From contig JBPOHE010000013.1 of the NCBI GenBank assembly GCA_052035915.1, positions 1-12,595 of the forward strand: DNA of 12,595 nt, given 5' to 3'. The notes beneath the pieces are model-generated. The model had not been told where the DNA came from and did no database searches. It saw nothing but the letters and a program-made list of their open reading frames with translations. Source of the stretch: JBPOHE01 sp052035915. Its GTDB lineage: Bacteria > Pseudomonadota > Gammaproteobacteria > Chromatiales > Chromatiaceae. A program made the position numbers and the translations under genes. Below are positions 6,738-12,595 of this stretch, piece after piece; within the stretch, counting starts at the first letter, position 1; every line of letters starts with the position of its first letter.

Positions 6738-6773
6738 CGTCACCCCTGGATCCAGTGGTGGCGAGGGATGACG
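6738..6773. repeat. Imperfect inverted repeat CGTCACCCCT/AGGGATGACG
   Basis: The arms at 6738-6747 and 6764-6773 match at 9 of 10 positions and enclose the palindrome CTGGATCCAG. It resembles degenerate CGTCATTCCC-type dispersed repeats found in many proteobacteria. Its function is unknown. Confidence 0.35.
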
Positions 6774-6788
6774 ACTGATGTAACCAGG

Positions 6789-6823
6789 CTATCCACAACG
6801 TGGTGCACAGCGATTGTGGATGA
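6789..6823. promoter_or_regulatory. Inverted pair of near-consensus DnaA boxes or a hairpin
   Basis: CTATCCACA (6789-6797) differs from TTATCCACA at one base. TCATCCACA on the minus strand (6823-6815) also differs at one base. Together they give a perfect 8-bp inverted repeat ATCCACAA/TTGTGGAT with a 15-base loop. With no other boxes or AT-rich unwinding region nearby, this is not an origin. DnaA binding is only a possibility. Confidence 0.25.
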
Positions 6824-7031
6824 AAATAGCGGGAAGTCAGAGAACATCGGAGCCCCTTTCATGGCTCCACAAAGCGGCCCCTGACAGCCGCGTCCATCCC
6901 GAAACTTGCTCCAGAGATTCGTCCGGCTCTTGCCTTGGGCCCCATTTCTCGTGGTATCTCGGGCGTTGCGCCTTGTCCTTTGGCGATTCACCATCACATC
7001 CAAGTGGAAGAGCTATCGAAGCGACAAGATT

Positions 7032-7038
7032 GAGGTGA
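7032..7038 (+). promoter_or_regulatory. Ribosome binding site of the FIST gene
   Basis: GAGGTGA lies seven bases before ATG 7046. It supports this start strongly and contrasts with the weak sites of several neighbouring genes. Confidence 0.7.
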
Positions 7039-7045
7039 TCGGCTA

Positions 7046-8167
7046 ATGGAGCAATTTATCGTAGCGGCGGCCCATGGGCGTCCGTCCGAGTATCTGGTGG
7101 ATGAGTGTCTCGCCCAACTCGGTTGCCTACCCGCGGAAGCCAATCTGGGCTTCGTTTATGCCACCGACGAGCTGGTGGAGTCATTTGCAGGGATTCTCGC
7201 CCGCCTCCGAGAGAGCTGCCCCGGCATTGCCTGGGTCGGTACTATCGGCATGGGTCTCTGCACCAGGGATCTGGAGCTGTACGATGAAGCGGCGCTGGTC
7301 CTCATGGTCGGCGCCTTTCCGCCTGGGAGCTTCCATCTGCTGCCGACGCTCAAGGGGGATCAGCTCGCCATAGACCCCGGGCTGGCCTCCTGGTGGCGAG
7401 CCCAGGATTTCTGCTTTGCCGTGCTCCACGGCGATCCCACCAATCCCATGACGCCGGCTTTTCTGGAACAGCTAGCCGCCATGACCCCGGACATCTTCAT
7501 CAACGGCGGCATCACCTCTTCCAAAGGCCAGCATTATCAGGTCGCCGGAACCCTGGATGAGGGCGGCCTTTCCGGGGTGTTGTTCAACAGCCGGGTAGCC
7601 GTGGCCACGGATCACACCCAGGGCTGCTCCCCCATCGGCCCGGTCCATCGCCTCAACCAAGCGCGGCAGAACGTCGCCATCAGCCTGGATGGCCGACCGG
7701 CCCTGGAGGTGATGAAGGAGGAGATCGGCGAGGTGCTCGCCCGGGATCTCACCAAGATCGGCGGCTATATCTTCGTTGCCCTCCCGATCCCGGGCTCGGA
7801 TACCGGCGACTATCTGGTGCGCAACCTGATCGGCATCGATGAAAAACGCGGTCTGGTGGCAATCGGCGATTATCTGGACGGCCAGTCCCAACTGATGTTT
7901 TGTCGGCGGGACGGCAATACCGCCCAGGAGGATATGAAACGCATGTTGGAGCGTCTGCGCAAAAGGTTGGGCGGGCAACGTCCAAAAGGCGGCCTCTATA
8001 TCTCCTGCCTGGGCCGGGGTCGCTATCAGTTCGGTGAGGATTCTGAGGAGTTGAAGTTGATCTCCGAGGGGCTGGGGAGCTTTCCACTGGTGGGTTTCTT
8101 CGCCAACGGCGAGATCTACAACGGCCGACTCTACGGCTATACCGGCGTCCTCACGCTCTTTCTATGA
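7046..8167 (+). CDS. Stand-alone FIST domain protein (ligand sensor)
   Basis: A 373-residue protein with FIST_N (about 30-220) followed by FIST_C (about 225-365). The family is thought to bind small ligands, perhaps amino acids, in signal transduction. Typical features are the WVGTIGMGLC segment near 62-71, INGGITSSKG near 153-162, and a C-terminal block with GFFANGEIYNG and YGYTGVLTLF. No kinase, cyclase, methyl-accepting or DNA-binding output domain is attached, and no membrane segment is visible, so it must act through a partner or as a soluble enzyme. The start is set by a good ribosome site. Its TGA overlaps the next ATG (ATGA at 8164-8167), indicating an operon with the metallophosphoesterase. 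The domain call is firm; the ligand is unknown. Confidence 0.87.
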   Translation: MEQFIVAAAHGRPSEYLVDECLAQLGCLPAEANLGFVYATDELVESFAGILARLRESCPGIAWVGTIGMGLCTRDLELYDEAALVLMVGAFPPGSFHLLPTLKGDQLAIDPGLASWWRAQDFCFAVLHGDPTNPMTPAFLEQLAAMTPDIFINGGITSSKGQHYQVAGTLDEGGLSGVLFNSRVAVATDHTQGCSPIGPVHRLNQARQNVAISLDGRPALEVMKEEIGEVLARDLTKIGGYIFVALPIPGSDTGDYLVRNLIGIDEKRGLVAIGDYLDGQSQLMFCRRDGNTAQEDMKRMLERLRKRLGGQRPKGGLYISCLGRGRYQFGEDSEELKLISEGLGSFPLVGFFANGEIYNGRLYGYTGVLTLFL

Positions 8168-8730
8168 GTCTTTTTTCCCGCAGGCCGGAGCGGATCTCCG
8201 TGCCTGCTCTTTCACACAGCCTAAGGGTGTTGCTGATAGCCGATACCCACGGCCTGTTGGACGCCAGGATCCTGACTTTGGGCCATGAGTGCGATCTCAT
8301 CCTCCATGCCGGAGACATAGGCGGGAAAGCGGTGATCCAGGCGTTGCAGGGTACTGGCCGTCCCTGGTTGGCGGTGCGGGGCAACAACGATCTCCCGGGT
8401 AGTTGGGGCGATGGCTCGGACGACCGGCTCCCGGAACGCCTCTGGATCGAACTACCAACCGGTCTCATCGGTCTCTTGCACGGTCATCAGCATAATCCGG
8501 TCGGCGCCCGTCATGCCCGGCTCCGCGACGACTTTTTCGAGACCAGGGCGGTGGTCTACGGCCACAGTCATCGCCTGGTCTGCGATCTCGATGAGCGGCC
8601 TTGGGTCCTCAACCCGGGGGCCGCCGGACGGGTACGCACCTATGGGGGGCCGTCCTGCATCCTGCTGCACATCCATGGGGAGCGTTGGCAGCCGGAGCCG
8701 ATACGCTTTCCCCCCCTGCCGATGGGTTGA
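8164..8730 (+). CDS. YfcE/MJ0936-type metallophosphoesterase
   Basis: A 188-residue calcineurin-like phosphoesterase, probably a cytoplasmic phosphodiesterase with two metal ions. Metal-ligand motifs appear in order: ADTHG (Asp27, His29), HAGD (Asp51), RGNND (Asn74), LLHGH (His106) and YGHSH (His134, His136). The length fits the compact YfcE group. The ATG at 8164 overlaps the FIST stop (ATGA), so translation is likely coupled. However, the conserved fold starts only at about residue 20, and GTG 8200 has GGAG nine bases upstream, so a shorter protein of 176 residues is possible. It ends 7 bp from the stop of the convergent phosphoglycerate mutase-like gene with no room for a terminator. The substrate is unknown. 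Confidence 0.86.
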   Translation: MSLFSRRPERISVPALSHSLRVLLIADTHGLLDARILTLGHECDLILHAGDIGGKAVIQALQGTGRPWLAVRGNNDLPGSWGDGSDDRLPERLWIELPTGLIGLLHGHQHNPVGARHARLRDDFFETRAVVYGHSHRLVCDLDERPWVLNPGAAGRVRTYGGPSCILLHIHGERWQPEPIRFPPLPMG

Positions 8731-8737
8731 GACCGCT

Positions 8738-9796
8738 TTACCCGGACGCTTCCTCGGACTCGTCCGCCGCCAATCCCGCGAGCAAACCCGGACCACGACG
8801 CCAGAAGCGGTAGCTGTCTCCGGGGGTGATCAGCCAGCGTTTTCCCCGACCTGGATAGAGCCACAGACGTTGCCAGCGCCACCGACCCAGGGCCAACCAT
8901 AGTGGCTTGATCCAGGCGGATTCCAAGCTCGATACCGCCTGCTGCCAGGCGGGAAAATCGCCGTCCAGGAGGGGGCGCTGGAGCGCCTCCAGCACCACCA
9001 GGGTTTCGCCCTGTTCCCGCCGCTCCATGAGCGCCTCCGGCTCTGAAGGTAGGGCCGAGAATTCGCCTCCGGACCAGAGCGCCAAACCCTTGGCCACAGC
9101 CTGGTCGGCGAAGACGCGGGCAAAGGGCGGCTTGGCGGGTGGAGGCGGCAAGTCGCCACCGCCCCAGAGCCAAAGGCTGTTGACGACCAGTCGGCCGTCG
9201 CTCTCCCGTTCAGCGTTACCCTGAGTCCCATAGAGCAGCATCTGGATCTCGTTCAGCCGCCCGCGCCAACGGCGTTGTCCGGGACCCGCGGGTAAGAAGG
9301 GGTGCAGGTTGCGTCCGACCACATCCTCCAGGGGATGGCTGAGCAGATCGACACCATGGGGCAAACCCAGATACCAGCATTCTGGCGTTTCCGCCTCGAA
9401 AAGCCAGTCGTCAGGTGCGAAATGGCGGTTCAGCTCGGCGATGAATGCCCGCACCTCCGGCCATGTCAGCCCGAGATGAGGGGCATCCAGCAGTCGCAGG
9501 CGTTCCTGATCCGGCATCAGATGCACCGGGTCGGCCCGCAGCCAGTGTCGTCCCTGATCCGGCAAGCCGCCCGCCAGTCTGGTGGCGGCAGCGATGGGTA
9601 ATTCCCGATCCGGCCCCCCGAGGCCGAAGAGGCGGCAGAGGAGATGGCTGCTCCCGCTGCCGGAAAAGACCTCGCCACGGCCCCGGACCAGCATCCGGTC
9701 GAGCGCCTTGGGCGGAAAGTCCGCCGTCGGCGATCCCGGGGCCTGGAACCAGGGACCCAGGAGCCCTGGGAGAGCGAGGTGCAGCGTCATCGACAT
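8738..9796 (-). CDS. Phosphoglycerate mutase-like protein of unproven activity
   Basis: A 352-residue cytoplasmic protein resembling a proteobacterial family often named as a cofactor-independent phosphoglycerate mutase or regulatory protein. Recognisable blocks are WLRADPVHLMPDQERLRLLD (84-103), a LNRHFAPDDW segment, and LNEIQMLLYG followed by VNSLWLWGGGDLP (near 208-220). I see no canonical metal-binding Ser or His set of iPGM, so the enzymatic name should be treated with caution. It is third in a minus-strand series after alaC and hom, 60 bp past the hom stop. ATG 9796 and ATG 9790 are both possible and neither has a good ribosome site. It contains many Trp, Pro and Leu residues. Confidence 0.65.
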   Translation of the reverse strand: MSMTLHLALPGLLGPWFQAPGSPTADFPPKALDRMLVRGRGEVFSGSGSSHLLCRLFGLGGPDRELPIAAATRLAGGLPDQGRHWLRADPVHLMPDQERLRLLDAPHLGLTWPEVRAFIAELNRHFAPDDWLFEAETPECWYLGLPHGVDLLSHPLEDVVGRNLHPFLPAGPGQRRWRGRLNEIQMLLYGTQGNAERESDGRLVVNSLWLWGGGDLPPPPAKPPFARVFADQAVAKGLALWSGGEFSALPSEPEALMERREQGETLVVLEALQRPLLDGDFPAWQQAVSSLESAWIKPLWLALGRWRWQRLWLYPGRGKRWLITPGDSYRFWRRGPGLLAGLAADESEEASG

Positions 9797-9856
9797 CGGC
9801 CCGCGCTGGTGGTATCGATCAGCCGACGCCGTTTTGGTGGAACGTGGAGGGGGTGA

Positions 9857-11170
9857 TCAGCCGGCCAACTGCTCCAGACGGATGCGCATCACCTTGGCCC
9901 GGACCGAGTCCAGTTGCTCGATCTGCGCCAGGGCCTGGTTCATCCGCCCCTCCCGCACCCTGTGGGTGAGCATGACCAAGGGCACATCGACCTCGCCCTC
10001 GGCGGGTTCCTTCTGCTGGATGGCCTCGATACTGATGCCGGCGTCGCCCAGGATACCGGCGATCTTGGCGACCACGCCAGGCCTGTCCTCCACTAACATG
10101 CGCAGATAGTAGGCGGTTTCCACCTCCTCCATCGGCAGGATGGGCAGATTGGCGATTTCTTCCGGCTGGAACGCCAGATGCGGCACCCGGTTCTCCGGGT
10201 CGGTGGTGAGGGCACGGACGATGTCCACCACATCGGCAATCACCGATGAGGCCGTGGGGCTGGCGCCGGCCCCGGCACCATAATAGAGGGTAGGACCGAC
10301 GGCGTCGCCGTAGACCAGGATACCGTTCATTACCCCCTCGACATTGGCCAACAGGCGTCGCTGGGGGATAAGGGTGGGATGCACCCGGAGTTCCACCCCG
10401 GCGGCGGTCTTACGGGTGAGGCCGAGCAGCTTGATGCGATAACCGAAATGGTCGGCATAGGCCACGTCCATCTGGGTGATGTGGGTGATACCCTCGGTGT
10501 AGACGCGGTCGAATTGCAGAGGGATACCGAAGGCGATAGCGGCGATGATGGTCAGCTTGTGGGCGGCGTCCACGCCTTCGACATCGAAGGTGGGGTCCGC
10601 CTCGGCATAGCCTAGGGCCTGGGCCTCGGCGAGGACGGCGGCGAAGTCCCGCCCCTTGCTCCGCATCTCGGTGAGAATGAAGTTACTGGTGCCGTTGATG
10701 ATGCCGGCTGCCCACTGGATCTGGTTGGCCGCCAGCCCCTCACGGAGCGCCTTGATGATGGGAATGCCACCCCCGACGGCGGCCTCGAAGGCCACGGTCA
10801 CCCCCCGCTCCTGGGCGGCGGCAAAGATCTCGTTCCCGTAGCGGGCAATCAGGGCCTTGTTGGCGGTCACTACATGCTTGCCGTTGGCAATGGCCCGCAG
10901 CACCAACTGGCGTGCCGGTTCGTAGCCACCAAGGAGTTCGATGAGGATCTCGAGTTCCGGATCCTCCACCACCTCCCAAGGGTTATCGGTGAGACGCGCG
11001 ATCTGCTTCAGACCGGGGAGATCCGGGTTGTACGCCTTGGCCGCCGCATGAGCGATCGAAATCCCACGACCGGCCCGACGGGCGATCTCATCGGCATTGG
11101 CGGTGAGCACCCTGACCGTGCCGCCACCCACCGTACCCAGGCCCAGCAGGCCGACTTTGACCGGTTTCAC
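9857..11170 (-). CDS. hom: Homoserine dehydrogenase with C-terminal ACT domain
   Basis: A 437-residue monofunctional enzyme that reduces aspartate semialdehyde to homoserine, the branch to threonine and methionine. The N-terminal Rossmann motif is GLGTVG (10-15). TANKALIA (102-109) carries Lys105, NGTSNF spans 159-164, and the catalytic region DPTFDVEGVDAAHKL has Asp201 and Lys205. A regulatory ACT domain runs from about 354 to 430 (YYLRMLVEDRPGVVAKIAGI), implying feedback control, usually by threonine. The start is GTG at 11170, with AGGAG just inside the end of alaC, eight bases before the start codon. Only three bases separate it from the alaC stop, so the two are cotranscribed. No fused aspartokinase is present. 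Confidence 0.96.
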   Translation of the reverse strand: MKPVKVGLLGLGTVGGGTVRVLTANADEIARRAGRGISIAHAAAKAYNPDLPGLKQIARLTDNPWEVVEDPELEILIELLGGYEPARQLVLRAIANGKHVVTANKALIARYGNEIFAAAQERGVTVAFEAAVGGGIPIIKALREGLAANQIQWAAGIINGTSNFILTEMRSKGRDFAAVLAEAQALGYAEADPTFDVEGVDAAHKLTIIAAIAFGIPLQFDRVYTEGITHITQMDVAYADHFGYRIKLLGLTRKTAAGVELRVHPTLIPQRRLLANVEGVMNGILVYGDAVGPTLYYGAGAGASPTASSVIADVVDIVRALTTDPENRVPHLAFQPEEIANLPILPMEEVETAYYLRMLVEDRPGVVAKIAGILGDAGISIEAIQQKEPAEGEVDVPLVMLTHRVREGRMNQALAQIEQLDSVRAKVMRIRLEQLAG

Positions 11171-11173
11171 GGG

Positions 11174-12370
11174 TTATTCTCCTCTTGCTTTCTGATCGCG
11201 ACGGAACATATCACGGATACATCTCAGGGCCTGGCGGGTGCGGTGCTCGTTCTCAATCAGGCTGAAACGCACATGATCATCGCCGTATTCGCCAAAACCT
11301 ATACCGGGCGAGACCGCCACCTTGGCTTCGTTGAGCAGCTTCTTGGAAAACTCCAGGGAGCCCAGGGCACGATAAGGCTCCGGGATCTCCGCCCAGACGA
11401 ACATGGTCGCCTTGGGTTTCTCCACCGGCCAGCCGATGGCATTGAGGCCGTCGCAGAGCACATCGCGCCGCCGCTGGTACATCTCCCTCACCTCCCGCAC
11501 ACAGTCCTGAGGCCCTTCGAGGGCGGTGATGGCCGCCACCTGGATGGGAGTAAAGGTGCCGTAATCGAGATAGGACTTGATACGGGTCAGCGCGTAGACG
11601 AGCTTTTCGTTGCCGCACATGAAACCGATGCGCCAACCGGGCATGTTGTAGGTCTTGGAGAGCGAATAGAACTCCACCGCGACCTCCTTGGCACCCGGGA
11701 CCTGGAGGATGGAAGGTGCCCGATAGCCGTCGAAGACGATCTCCCCATAGGCCAGATCGTGGACCACCCAGATCTCGTGCTCCCGCGCCACCTCGATCAC
11801 CCGCTCGAAAAAGCCGAGATCGACGCACTGGGTGGTGGGGTTGCCGGGGAAATTCAACACCAGCATCTTCGGGCGCGGCCAGGATTCGTGGATGGCCCGA
11901 CGCAGTTCCTCGAAAAAGTCGATCCCCGGCACCAGGGGGACATGGCGGACATCCGCCCCGGCGATGATAAAGCCGTAGGGGTGGATGGGGTAGGCTGGGT
12001 TGGGCACCAGCACGATATCCCCCGCCCCCATGGTCGCCAGGGCCAGATGGGCGAGACCCTCCTTCGAACCGATGGAGACGATGGCCTGGGTATCGGGATT
12101 GAGTTCCACCTGATAATGGTCCCGGTACCAGTTGCAGATCGCCCGCCGCAGCCTGGGGATGCCCTTCGACATGGAGTAGCGATGGGTATCCTTGCGCTGG
12201 GCCGCTTCGACCAGCTTATCGACGATATGCTGGGGCGTCGGCTGATCGGGATTGCCCATACCGAAATCGATGATGTCCTCACCGCGAGCTCGGGCCGCCG
12301 CCTTGAGTTCATTGACGATGGCAAAAACATAAGGAGGAAGGCGTTTGATGCGGGGGAATTCTTCGATCAT
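11174..12370 (-). CDS. alaC: Glutamate-pyruvate aminotransferase AlaC
   Basis: A fold-type I PLP aminotransferase that makes alanine from pyruvate with glutamate. From ATG 12370 the protein has 398 residues and aligns closely with E. coli AlaC from the RIKRLPPYVF start to the HVRFSLIE region. Visible active-site features include Asn177 in NFPGNPT, Asp205 and Tyr208 in VVHDLAY, the PLP lysine Lys239 in SLSKTYNMPGW, and Arg247. The frame extends upstream to TTG 12454. That extension is unlike the family, and its first codon falls within the -35 box of a good promoter, so I chose 12370 although its ribosome site is weak. It is first in the alaC-hom operon. Confidence 0.95.
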   Translation of the reverse strand: MIEEFPRIKRLPPYVFAIVNELKAAARARGEDIIDFGMGNPDQPTPQHIVDKLVEAAQRKDTHRYSMSKGIPRLRRAICNWYRDHYQVELNPDTQAIVSIGSKEGLAHLALATMGAGDIVLVPNPAYPIHPYGFIIAGADVRHVPLVPGIDFFEELRRAIHESWPRPKMLVLNFPGNPTTQCVDLGFFERVIEVAREHEIWVVHDLAYGEIVFDGYRAPSILQVPGAKEVAVEFYSLSKTYNMPGWRIGFMCGNEKLVYALTRIKSYLDYGTFTPIQVAAITALEGPQDCVREVREMYQRRRDVLCDGLNAIGWPVEKPKATMFVWAEIPEPYRALGSLEFSKKLLNEAKVAVSPGIGFGEYGDDHVRFSLIENEHRTRQALRCIRDMFRRDQKARGE

Positions 12371-12426
12371 GGTGCTTAGCGGCGCGGGATTGAGGGTCGA
12401 TGACGGCGAAAAGGAAAGATGGCGAG

Positions 12427-12454
12427 CATATAGAGGGAGCGAATTCGCTGTCAA
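12427..12454 (-). promoter_or_regulatory. Sigma-70-type promoter of the alaC-hom operon, with palindromic spacer
   Basis: On the minus strand a perfect TTGACA (12454-12449) is followed after 16 bp by TATATG (12432-12427). This predicts transcription from about 12420 and a leader of about 50 nt before ATG 12370. The spacer holds AGCGAATTCGCT (12438-12449), a perfect 12-bp palindrome that overlaps the last base of the -35 box and is a candidate repressor site. Confidence 0.55.
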
Positions 12455-12488
12455 TCAACAGCCTTGCCCAATGTAGGGAGCAAATAAA

Positions 12489-12523
12489 CTGTCCGGTGTT
12501 GTAGCACGTGATCTGTCCGGTGT
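12489..12523 (+). repeat. Direct repeats CTGTCCGGTGT at the insertion sequence left end
   Basis: CTGTCCGGTGT occurs at 12489-12499 and again at 12513-12523, 24 bp apart, just before the transposase start. Such repeated subterminal motifs are usual transposase binding sites. The outer end of the element lies somewhere in about 12465-12489. Its matching right end is outside the window. Confidence 0.55.
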
Positions 12524-12546
12524 AGTGGGTGCCGAGGAGGTACCCG

Positions 12547-12595
12547 ATGAACCGAACGAAACTGTTACAGGAGATCCGGAAGATGCGATTTGAAG
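12547..12595 (+). CDS. Start of an insertion sequence transposase (3' end outside window)
   Basis: The visible 16 codons read MNRTKLLQEIRKMRFE and are preceded by GAGGAGG (12534-12540), six bases before ATG. This N-terminus matches my recollection of ISNCY-type DDE transposases, in which a helix-turn-helix follows shortly after. Only the first residues are visible, so the family call rests on them and on the direct repeats upstream. The element points away from alaC. Confidence 0.6.
   Translation, partial: MNRTKLLQEIRKMRFE

Larger units (their letters stand above)
6472..7045. other. 574-bp gene-free stretch with inverted repeats
   Basis: No convincing gene is visible; short frames here have no family features and no ribosome sites. 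The stretch contains a possible small mobile element (6494-6678), an inverted pair CGTCACCCCT/AGGGATGACG (6738-6773) around CTGGATCCAG, and an 8-bp inverted repeat resembling DnaA boxes (6789-6823). From about 6825 to 7030 I see nothing definable apart from weak promoter-like hexamers. No clear intrinsic terminator follows the large oxidoreductase gene. Confidence 0.5.

Noticed and set aside
6789..6823. Replication origin or plasmid iterons
   Set aside because: Only two imperfect DnaA-like boxes, no AT-rich unwinding region, no repeated iterons and no replication gene are present.
6740..7038. Short frames on both strands before the FIST gene (74 and 87 codons)
   Set aside because: They have no ribosome site and no family features, and they overlap each other and the inverted repeats.
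10874..12379. A 501-codon plus-strand frame opposite hom and alaC
   Set aside because: The opposite strand encodes two well-matched enzymes with intact active-site residues. This frame has a His/Gly/Asp-rich composition typical of antisense translation.
12371..12454. Upstream TTG start giving a 426-residue AlaC
   Set aside because: The added 28 residues do not resemble AlaC, and the TTG lies within the -35 box of the predicted promoter.
1..12595. CRISPR arrays, tRNA or rRNA genes, defence or phage modules
   Set aside because: I found no regularly spaced repeats, cloverleaf patterns, rRNA signatures or recognisable defence or phage proteins.

Overview
The window looks like chromosomal DNA of a high-GC gammaproteobacterium, most probably of the Chromatiales (purple sulfur bacteria) or a relative. 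This rests on a periplasmic class II cytochrome c, an AlaC/homoserine dehydrogenase pair, a DUF3683-type flavo-iron-sulfur protein, and intergenic palindromes of the TAGGTTGGG type. The assignment is inferred from protein character and base composition; there is no rRNA or other decisive marker.

Layout. Positions 1-206 hold the C-terminal end of a membrane protein that runs in from the left. Its 3' end is abutted on the opposite strand by a 672-nt element, 192-863, which I read as a complete ORF-less class C (IIC) group II intron. It has a GTGTG 5' end, a 34-nt domain V with the CGC triad, a domain VI with a bulged-A region, and a CGAT 3' end. Removing it in silico restores both a TAG stop for the membrane gene and the consensus edge of a palindromic repeat into which it inserted. 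A minus-strand gene pair follows, transcribed from about 2.4 kb down to 955: a periplasmic cytochrome c'/c-556-type protein, then a D-2-hydroxyacid dehydrogenase of the hydroxypyruvate reductase type. The stop of the first gene touches the start of the second.

Divergent from this pair is one very large gene (2614-6471) that fuses a GlcD-like FAD domain to GlcF-like iron-sulfur and CCG-cysteine domains. A 574-bp gene-free stretch follows, with several inverted repeats. Next comes a two-gene plus-strand operon: a stand-alone FIST sensor protein and a YfcE-like metallophosphoesterase, overlapping by ATGA. It ends 7 bp from a convergent three-gene minus-strand operon of alaC, hom and a gene for a phosphoglycerate mutase-like protein of unproven activity. 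The right edge holds the left end of an insertion sequence: two copies of CTGTCCGGTGT and the first 16 codons of a transposase. It lies just upstream of a good promoter for alaC.

Functionally, the left half concerns 2-hydroxyacid oxidation and reduction (glycolate, lactate, glycerate or hydroxypyruvate) with a possible c-type cytochrome partner. The right half concerns aspartate- and pyruvate-family amino acid synthesis. The most unusual feature is the antisense group IIC intron sitting exactly at a stop codon inside a palindromic repeat. I see no CRISPR array, tRNA, rRNA, defence system or phage module.
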